A stretch of 64,000 nucleotides of DNA. Origin: Aurifilum marmelostoma. Its lineage: Eukaryota > Ascomycota > Sordariomycetes > Diaporthales > Cryphonectriaceae. This document shows, piece after piece, positions 55,791 to 64,000 of the stretch (within the stretch, counting starts at the first letter, position 1; each line of letters opens with the position of its first letter). The notes under the pieces are model-generated. The model made no database searches, was not told where the DNA came from, and saw only the letters and a list, made by a program, of their open reading frames with translations. Both the position numbers and the translations under genes were made by a program. The DNA lies in the NCBI GenBank assembly GCA_027559495.1, contig JAMXSV010000023.1, positions 124,001-188,000 of the forward strand, given 5' to 3'.

Positions 55791-58700
55791 ATGACTTCCA
55801 CTGCGAGTCAACCCTCTTCTACCACGGCGCCGAATACCACTGCTGCCTCGACGGCTCCTTCGTATGCCTCTGCCGCTGGTGCCGCGAAGAAGCCTTCCTC
55901 GACGCCGCTGGTCGTGACCGGTGCCAACCCACCCCCGGTGGCTGGCTCTTCCGCCAACTCTTCACAAAATGCCAAAGCTGACTCTGCGACCAACATGAAC
56001 GGCCGCCAGTCCGTCCCCCCCGCTATCCCGACCATCGCCAACGGCACTTCCAGTCTCAACGGAGACTCGGCAAGCCACGGCCGCAATGGTTCTGTCACCA
56101 TAGCCGCCCCAGGCAACAACGGCTACAACCCCAAGGCGACGGGTTCCAGCATACAATTTGGCTACGACAAGACCCCCCAGCCTGCTCAGGCCCAGCCCAT
56201 CAGCATTGCTGGACGCATTCCATCTCCTGCTCACAGCCCGTCTCCCATCCCACAGCCGTCAGCCAGCGGCGGAAAGCCTGGCGCCACAGACAACTCGTTC
56301 AAAATTGGCAGTTTTACCAACGATGGCGACGTAAGTTTTGTGTGCGGGGCGCAGCCTCATGTCTCGCCCTTGCCAACCCCCCCCCCCCCCTCCCCTTCAC
56401 CTTTCCTGCACACATCATTTTCAGATGCGCTAACATTTTTCCAGCGAATGGCTATGCGCCCCAACTCGATGCAGATGTCCATCCACAACAGGAGAGACTC
56501 CACTGTCTCGCAGCACAGCGATATGGGTCACCACGGCGGCCCAGGCTCCAACCGGGGCGGCTTTGGCCAGGGTGGACGAGGCCGGGGCTACAACCCCCCT
56601 TCAACAACCCTCAGATGGGTAACCAGATGGGATATCCTCCCGTTCCCAACAACCAGTACCCTCGTGGCCCTCACAACCAGGGCCGCGGCGGTATGGCTCC
56701 ACAGAACTTTGGCCGTGGCGGTATGCAGTACCCCAACTCGCCTCAACCGGCTCGAGGCAGCCCTGCCATGCCTCATGCCATGCCCGGCCAGGGCACCCCC
56801 AACATGAACGCGGCGATACCTGTGCCTTCGCCCCATGGTACTTACGCTCATCAGTACGGCCCGCCCATGAGCGGTGGCGGCTTCCAACAACAAGTAAAGA
56901 CCCCATTTCCAACAGATAGTGCTTTTCCTTTCAGTCATCAAAAGTCGTTCAAGAAGAAGGGGTCTCGCTGGAATTTCGAGAACAGACAGTTCCGGCAGCC
57001 GGATTCTTCTTTCAACAACAATACAGGTCAAGATGTCTCCGACAAGGCTGGCCGCTTGAGTAAGCGGCAGCAGGGCTCTTCAGCGGGCTACGACCGCCCT
57101 TATCATGGCCGCGGCCCGCTTCTTGACCATCAAGCGTCGTTTTCACCTCCGCAGGTTCTGCAACCACCACCGGTCTTGGATCTTGCGCCAGGCCCGGATG
57201 GTTTCGAGCGCGTGAAGCATTTGCTGACAGAGACTAAACAGAACTATGGCTACGGTGCCCCCTTTGACCCCAACAGGCCTCCCTTCATGCCCGTGCCTCC
57301 CTACAACGCCCCGATGTTCACACCAGGCTCGCCCGCCCCCGGACCCTTCCCCCACCCCTACGGTGCTCCTTACCCCGCTCCCACGGGCCAGCCCATGTCT
57401 CGCAACAACTCTCAGATGTCCGAACGACCAGCTTCCAGCACTGGAAACCAGGGAGCCATGGGCTTCTCAGCTCCTCCCCAGCCCCAGCAGAAGGGACCCG
57501 TCATCGCCTCGTCGACTCAGCCCCCCACCCAGTTCGTGCGGCCCAAGAGCAAGGCCATCGCTATCCGCACCCAAGACGGCAAGGCCATTGATCTCAGATC
57601 TCTGAAGGCCCCAGCGTCACCGGTGCCAAGCATCCAGCAGTCCAAGACACCGCCTGTCATCGCCTCCACCCCGACCCCGCCACCCAAGTCCGGAACGCCT
57701 TCCTCCCACTCCCGCAATGAGAGCTCGGCCAAGCCAGACGAGATCAAGGCCGCGTTCCTGGAAGCTGTGAAGAAGTCGAAGGAGGAGGTGTCCACCAGCC
57801 CCGATGAGAAGGCTGCCGTTGAGACTGAGGCTAAGGCTAGCGCCGATGAGGACAAGGTGGAGGAGCCTGCCCAGACCGAGCCAAAGGCCGTCGAAGCAAA
57901 GATCGCAGAGCCGACCGAGACCCAGCCCAAGGCCGAGCCTGAGGACAAGGCTAAGGAAGAGCCAGAGCCCAAGGCTGAGGAGGCGAAGCCTGATGCTTCT
58001 GCTGCCCCCGCCGCCGGGGCTGACCAGCCTCCTGCGGAGACTGACGAGGAGTACATGGAGAGAATGATTCGTGAGATGGAGGAGGAAGATGCCCGCAGAG
58101 AAGCAGAGCAGGCCGAGATCTCGGCAAGAAAGGCCGTGGAGAAGGAGGCCGCAAAGAAGAAGGCCGAGGAAGAGCGGCTTGCTGCCGCTGCCGACAACGA
58201 CCGCAAGCTCCGGGAGCAAGAGCGAGAGATGGAACGTCTCGAAGAGGAGCGAGAGAAGGCCCGAGAGCGCGCCGAAGCCACTGGAGAGTCTACCTCTGTC
58301 TCCGAGCTGCTGGCGGGCAAGATCTCCGACCTCACCGGTTCTCAGAAGAAGGACACATCGGCAAACGCCGCGGCCGACAAGCTGTCCAAGCTCACCATCA
58401 ACAGCTCCAGGGACGCAGTCTCACCAGGCTCGGCGCCCTCGTCGGCCAAGTCCACTGGCAAGGACCGCAGGCCTGCCGCGCTCAACCTGGCGCCGCTGAA
58501 GACCGGCAGTGTGGAGGCGCCACCTCCAAGCGCCGCTATGCAGGCCCTGAAGTCAGCAAGATTCCTGACCATCCGAGACGAGATCAAGTACCCGTCCGGC
58601 ATTGCCAGCCCCAACCCGGCCACCAACGCCGCCGCGGCCAAGAAGGGTGGCTCCTTCAAGTATGACTCTGCATTCCTGCTGCAGTTCCAAAAGGTCTTTA

Positions 58701-60609
58701 CGGAGCAGCCTTCTGTTGAGTTCTCTCAGCAAGTCAAGGCCCTCATTGGCGACTCGGATGGTGCACGATCTGCTTCGACTAGAGGCTCAGGTGCGGGCCA
58801 AATGCGCCAAGGGTCTAAGTCGTCCGGAACTTTTGGCTCGTTTGCCCAGCCTTCTGGAAAGCCTCTTCCTCCAGGCACCACGTCCGACCAGCGGTTCGCC
58901 ATGTCACAGGGACAGATGGCTCGCCCAGCGCTGAGTGGCCCTATGGCCTCATTCGGCCGTGGCGGTGCCTTCCCCGGCCCCAGCAACATGGCACGCCAGT
59001 CATCGAGCTTGGGTCTCTCCAACTCCCGGACTGGAAGCAGAAACCAAACTCGTGGCGGCAGCAAACCAGGGAAGGGATACAACGTGCAGAACGAGGCCAA
59101 GCTTGCTGCGACCATGCCTCTTACTGCGGGGATGGAGCTCAAGCCTATCGTTACCTCATCCACTGGATGGAAGCCGATGAGTCTGACTCGGAACGCCCAG
59201 CCGACCGCTGCCGTGGCCAGCGGTCTTCTCGATCCTGAAACTGTCCAGCGCAAGGTCAAGGCAGCGCTGAACAAGATGACCCCGGAGAACTTTGACAGGA
59301 TATCAGAGCAGATCCTGCAGATCGCCGCACAGTCCAAGGACGAACAGGATGGCCGCACCCTGAGACAGGTCATCCAGCTCACCTTCGAGAAGGCAACCGA
59401 CGAGGCTCACTGGGCCGCCATGTACGCCAAGTTCTGCAAGCGCATGCTCGAGACCATGAGCCCCGAGGTCAAGGACGTCACCATCACCGACAAGAATGGA
59501 AACGTCGTTAGCGGTGGCGCTCTGTTCCGCAAGTACCTCCTCAACCGTTGTCAGGAGGACTTCGAGCGCGGCTGGAATGTCGACATGCCTGAGCCCAAGG
59601 AGGGCGAGTCAAAGGAAACCGCCATGATGTCGGAAGAGTACTACAAGGCCATGGCCGTCAAGCGTCGTGGTCTTGGTCTCGTCCAGTTCATTGGTGAGCT
59701 CTTCAAGCTCGGCATGCTCACGGAGCGCATCATGCACGAGTGTGTGCGCAAGCTGCTCGACTTCAAGGACGAACCCGATGAGGCCGAGATCGAGTCGCTG
59801 ACCAAACTGTTGCGTACTATTGGTGCCAACCTTGACAGCACCGAGAAGGGCAACGCCATGATGAACGCCTACTTCGAGCGCATCTCGAACCTGGTCGAGA
59901 CGGAGCTGCCTAGCCGTCTCAAGTTCATGCTCCTGGACATCATTGACCTGCGCAAGGCCAAGTGGCAGTCCAAGGACGGCCCCAAGGGCCCCAAGACTCT
60001 GGAGGAGATCCGGGCTGATGTAAGTTATCCCAAAGGGCCTCCTCACACAGCTATGATGTCCCAACCACGTACTAATAATTCTTCTCAGGCTGAGGCTGCC
60101 GCCGCTGCAAAGGCTGCTGAGGCTTCCCGAACCAACACCCGCAACCAGCAAGGCGGTCGATCTCAATTTGGCCGTGGCGATGCGCGCAACTACGGAAACT
60201 TCCCCCCTGCCTCCACCAACGTGGCCATGGATGATCTTCGTCGCCTCAAGGGGCAGTCTTCTCGCGCTGCTAGCGGCAACGTCACCCTGGGACCCACCTC
60301 GATGCTGCTCAACTCCCGAAGCAGCAGCGGTCGCAAGCTCGGTCCTGGCGGTGCGCTGACCCGTGGCAATGAGGATTCTGCAGCCTCCTCTCGAACTGGA
60401 ACTCCACCCACGCAGGCATCCGTCAACGCATTTGCGTAAGTTGTCGTCACTTGCAATCCGTCCACTACGTCCTGAGCTCATGAAGCTGACACACATCACT
60501 TAGCGCCCTCGCCAACATGCCTGGGGAATCGGAGAACCCTGCCTCACCTCCTTCTACAGCAGCGTCCCCTGCGCTTAACCATGCTAAGCCGGCTTCGTCT
60601 GCGCAGTAA
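55791..60609 (+). CDS. Translation initiation factor eIF4G
   Basis: eIF4G is the scaffold of eIF4F, joining eIF4E, eIF4A and poly(A)-binding protein at mRNA 5' ends. Exons are inferred as 55791-56330, 56445-56893, 57242-60019, 60089-60435 and 60504-60609, about 1406 residues. The N-terminus is Ser/Thr/Asn-rich, then RGG-rich (GGFGQGGRGRGYNPP). The eIF4E-binding motif YDSAFLL (Y-x4-L-hydrophobic) lies at about 58660. The MIF4G domain follows, for example VQRKVKAALNKMTPENFDRI and FIGELFKLGML. A long Glu/Lys/Ala coiled-coil-like stretch precedes it. At the C6 run 56594-56599 the frame shifts by one base: GYNPP and FNNPQMGNQMGYPP lie in different frames, and seven Cs would restore it. Since eIF4G is essential, sequence error is likely. 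The 348 nt intron 2 is free of stops. Confidence 0.9.
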
Positions 60610-61829
60610 GAGGTCGGCTGGGTCCCTATTCCATTCTACATCCGAACCAAGCATTAGAGCCTTCATTGCACACTTAGACTGGGCCGGCGGTTTCTGCATT
60701 TACGGCGGGGAAAAACACAACTCTAAAAGTGACCAGATTTTCAACCTTTTCTCAAGATACCTCAGCGGCATAGACGTAGAGCTCGCCCGCATTCGAAAAT
60801 TGGACGAGTTCTCGACCTCTCATCATCTTCATCCTCGTTGTGCACGGATTCTGCTCTTTGTTCCTTGCTTTTGTTTTTGTCCCTTTTTATAATCCCCCAC
60901 AAGGTGGAACTGGTCTTCTACCGCTTAGCCCACCACCAATTTGAAAAGGATTCCCCTGACGCTGGTATTACTTGAGAGTGCAGAGGGTGATCAGGACATG
61001 ATGGAATGCCGGAGATGAATGGGTCATTAGGATGGAAGGGCTCTGACGACGGCTTAAGCACTGGAGAAATAATCCAGTGATGGGGTTGGGAAGAAAAAAA
61101 AGGCGGCTGGGCGGGGAAAACACACACGACGACTGAGCACCAAAGCCTTTCTGAGGAATTTCGCAGAGCTTTCGGGAATGGGTTTTTTTCTGCCTGCCCA
61201 TTCTTGGAAGCGGGTAGCATTTTTCCTCATTTCATTTCTATGCTGCTGCTGGCTAAGTGGAGAGCACAAAGGCTCTTCTAACAGCCTGATTGTCAGCTGG
61301 ATGCCCCTGTGTATATCAACCAGTTCGATCATCACATCTAATTCAGGGGTAGGCCAGCTGCAGCAGAGAGGACATTATCGGATCCCAGTTCTTCTTTTGC
61401 TTTTCTGAAACGACGGGCGTTTTTTTCTTTCCCCTGCTTGCATTGTGTTATTATGCAGTTAGCGTGGCTTTTCCACAATTATAAGTGATTCTTTAAATCT
61501 TTCCTTCTTCCATTCAATGTACCTGTGATATGAGACACTTTGTATATGCTACAGGTAGCTTAAAAATCCAAGGATATAATACTGTGTTTGAGGAAACCAA
61601 CCGAATTAGACTTGGTGCAGCAAGCATTGGAGAACTCAAGCGTCAAGAATGTGTTCTTTTTGGGTGAATAAAAGAAGACCGATTGCTACTAACTCCTGGG
61701 GGAAAGCAAACAACAACAACATGCGCATTGGCAGGACATTCAGAGAGAAACCTGGACAGGGAACCGTACTCAAACCACATATATAGACAATCATAGCCAA
61801 CCATGCTTAATCTCATGCATCCAGCCTCC
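60610..61829. other. Convergent 3' region eIF4G / POL1
   Basis: About 1.2 kb between convergent stop codons, with T-rich stretches near 60860-60890 and 61400-61500. No gene recognised. Confidence 0.5.
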
Positions 61830-64000
61830 TCAAGCCGCTACTGCGAAGCCCAACTTGGCAAACAAGTTATCCATGGCCACCCACTGCCTGCCACACTTAT
61901 CCAAGTATCGGTCTACCACACCCTTGACGGTGCCGAATCTCGTACGGTTGTGTTCCGCAAGCGCGAGAATCTTGGCCCTAGTCTCTCTGTCGGTAATGGC
62001 AGAGTCAGATCTGTCACCACTAGGATCGGCCTTTGCCCTCGCCTTCTCCACATCAAAGAGGCTGGCGAAGTAGATGAGCTGGTTGTAGATGTCGCGTTCG
62101 GAGAACTCGTAGCGCATGCGGCCGAGACAGTCCCGCGCGAGACCCTTGGGCCCCAGACATCGGCTTCCGTAGACGCTCATCTGTCGGGTGCGGTTGCCAC
62201 AGCTGCTGTCGTCGCAGACCAGCCAGCCCTCATAGTATCGTGCCGTCGCGGTGCGAATGGCACGCTCCACCTGTGCTACCACGGAGAGCGTGGGCATGGT
62301 GGTGCCGCAGGAGCCGCAGGCCACGCCAGCGGGAGTGACACGGTCCGGGGTGGTGAGGAGGCCCTCAAAGGCAGAGGTGGTCTTGCATGAGCGGCAGCGC
62401 AGCTGGAGACGGGCACAGTCGCGGAAGCGCACCTCGTCAGGGATCTGGGACTCGAGAGGGTGGATCTCGAGGTCGTTGCTGTTGCCGTTTGACGAGTTGT
62501 TGGCGTTGTTGGCGTAGCGGCGGATGTCGAGACCGAGACACTCGGCCAGCTGAGCTGTGGATGTGCCGTCGATGTTGGCGCAGAGACGCTCAACAGGCGG
62601 AAAGATCTGCTTCCCGATGTACCACTCCACATCTGGTGTCAGGTCTGAGCCGGCTTTGAGGACATCTTGTGGGGTATATGCACGCTTTGCGACCGAGTCG
62701 GAGCCTTTGCTGTCGCCAGTGATGATGTATGAGATGACATCGCCCTTTCTCACGGTCTTGCCTCGCGCGAGCTCCCGCAGAGCAACTTGGACCTGAGGCA
62801 TCGAGTCCGCGTTCGGGTACTCTTTGGGCGCCTTACCAAGCTGCGTGAAGATGATATACTTCTGAGCCTGGATAGCCTGCTCTCGCATCTTGGCTGCAGT
62901 CTCCCGCAAATATTCATGTATGCGCTGAATAGACAACTCGGTGTCGTCTCCAGAAAGAATCTCATTCAACAGCCGGCTGGAGATCTCTTTCGACAGAGCG
63001 CAGTACTCTCGCCGCTTCATGTCGAGGCCCTTGACTTCCATCTTCTCGATAAACTTGCCATCAGATTCGACAAGGTTGATGGCAGCATACTTCTTCTTGG
63101 CCTGAAGCAGGATGCGCCTGAAGACATTGTCAATGTCAATCTCCAGGAGCCTATAGCGCTCATTAACGGCCTTCTTGAACTCGTGGCCGACAGTAAAGGC
63201 ATCTTGAACGTTGTCCACATTGGCATTGATCATGACGGAGTCGGTGTCACCATAGATGACCTGGAGCGACTTGCTCTCTGCAAGTTCCTTGGTGCTTCGC
63301 AGAATCTCACGGCCCTTGTAGGTAGTCAAGACAGCCAGCGGACGAGCATAGAACCGCGACTTGGTGTATCCCAAGCATCCGTACATGGAGTTGGCCGTCA
63401 GTTTCAGGGCAAGCTGCTTGATATCCCATGTCGCCAACTCTTCCGCTGTCGCGTTCTTGGCTTTCATCAGGCTCTTCACTTGTCGTCGGCGGCTGACCAG
63501 ATTTGCAATGAGCCTGGGCAAGATACCCTGGTCCTGTTCCGAGGGTACTTCTGGGACGGCATCTTCATCTTCAGACTGTGGCACTGTTAGTAAGAATTCC
63601 AGTGAGGTTCTCATTGAGCGGCCAACGTACCAGTGATGTTCGGTCCACGGTAGTGAAACAAATGTTGAACTCCTGGATGATCGAGGGGTACAGCGAGTTG
63701 AAGTCCATGACGAGGACGAACTTGTCGTAGAGACCCTTCTCGGGTTCGAAAACCAGACCACCCTTGTACTTGTCCTTCTTCTTGCCTTCGGCGGCTTCTT
63801 CCTCGGCGTGCTCTTCCTCCACACGCTGCCGGCCTCGAAAGCTCTGTTTGTCAGGACAGATGTATTTGTTGCGGTGGAATTCGTGCAGCAAAATGTACTC
63901 ATTCCTCTCAGCACGGGTTCCGGTGAGAGTCCTCGCCCAAGAGTTACCCGCCAAGTTGGTCAGGACCTTGGTCAGTGGCAGCAGCTGCACCTTCAGGGCC
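61830..64000 (-). CDS. POL1: DNA polymerase alpha catalytic subunit (partial)
   Basis: This is the C-terminal part of the B-family polymerase that extends RNA primers with primase. It is cut at the window edge, so the 5' end is missing. Exons 63631-64000 and 61830-63575 give 704 residues. Motif A is DFNSLYPSIIQEFNICF, specific for Pol alpha. Motif B is KLTANSMYGCLGYTKSR, and motif C is VIYGDTDSVMI. The C-terminal cysteine modules are both present: LRCRSCK with CGSCG (CysA), and CDDSSCGNRT with YGSRCLG (CysB), which bind the B subunit. The intron (63576-63630, 55 nt) contains TTACTAACAG; the acceptor used is the second AG, before SEDEDAVPEV. An Asn/Ser-rich insert (ANNANNSSNGNSND) sits before the CysA module. 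Confidence 0.95.

Noticed and set aside
57517..58335. Long antisense open frame (272 codons) over eIF4G
   Set aside because: It is the complement of the Glu/Lys/Ala-rich coding region, is almost pure Ser/Ala, and has no motif.
1..64000. CRISPR arrays, phage or bacterial operons
   Set aside because: Introns and gene content are eukaryotic; no regularly spaced repeats were seen.

Overview
The window is nuclear DNA of a filamentous ascomycete (Pezizomycotina), most likely a Sordariomycete. Genes are split by short introns (about 55-130 nt) with CTAAC/CTGAC-type branch sites. The gene set is euascomycete: pacC, an INSIG homologue, a CrgA-type RING-LON protein and a Zn2Cys6/FEX pair. Coding DNA is GC-rich, and intergenic regions are long with microsatellites and homopolymer tracts. 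No tRNA, rRNA, transposon or CRISPR array was recognised.

Layout, left to right. 0.4-4.8 kb: RLP24 (60S biogenesis) diverges from PAM18/TIM14 (mitochondrial import), followed by a GFD2-like DEDDh nuclease-fold gene. 6.9-8.1 kb: STB3, a Sin3-binding protein. A 5.8 kb gene-free stretch follows. 13.9-17.9 kb: DNA topoisomerase III diverges from a DUF1295 membrane oxidoreductase. 19.4-26.5 kb: a small unknown protein, a TMEM205-like membrane protein diverging from KU80 (NHEJ), and the pH regulator pacC convergent with KU80. 29.4-32.8 kb: MAK11 (60S biogenesis) convergent with an INSIG gene (sterol regulation). After another 5 kb gap, 38.2-47.6 kb holds a RING-LON protein, THO complex subunit 1 (mRNA export) and the spliceosomal helicase Aquarius; the last two share a 467 bp bidirectional promoter. 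48.0-52.2 kb is a decayed block: a broken Zn2Cys6-type regulator head-to-head with a broken FEX fluoride exporter, both with TAG stops of the C-to-T kind. 55.8-60.6 kb: eIF4G. 61.8-64.0 kb: the C-terminal part of DNA polymerase alpha, cut by the window edge.

Most genes are conserved housekeeping functions: ribosome assembly and translation (RLP24, MAK11, eIF4G), mRNA processing and export (Aquarius, THOC1), and genome maintenance (TOP3, KU80, POL1). I found no new multigene defence or metabolic system. The unusual material lies in gene structure. There are micro-exons of 5-21 nt in RLP24, the TMEM205-like gene and KU80, and two GC-AG introns with a GCAAGT donor. TOP3 carries a likely mitochondrial presequence. 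Perfectly inverted PacC sites lie upstream of pacC. Single-base frame breaks at homopolymers occur in pacC, eIF4G and the decayed regulator, which makes local sequence error a serious possibility. All exon models come from reading frames, splice signals and family knowledge only.
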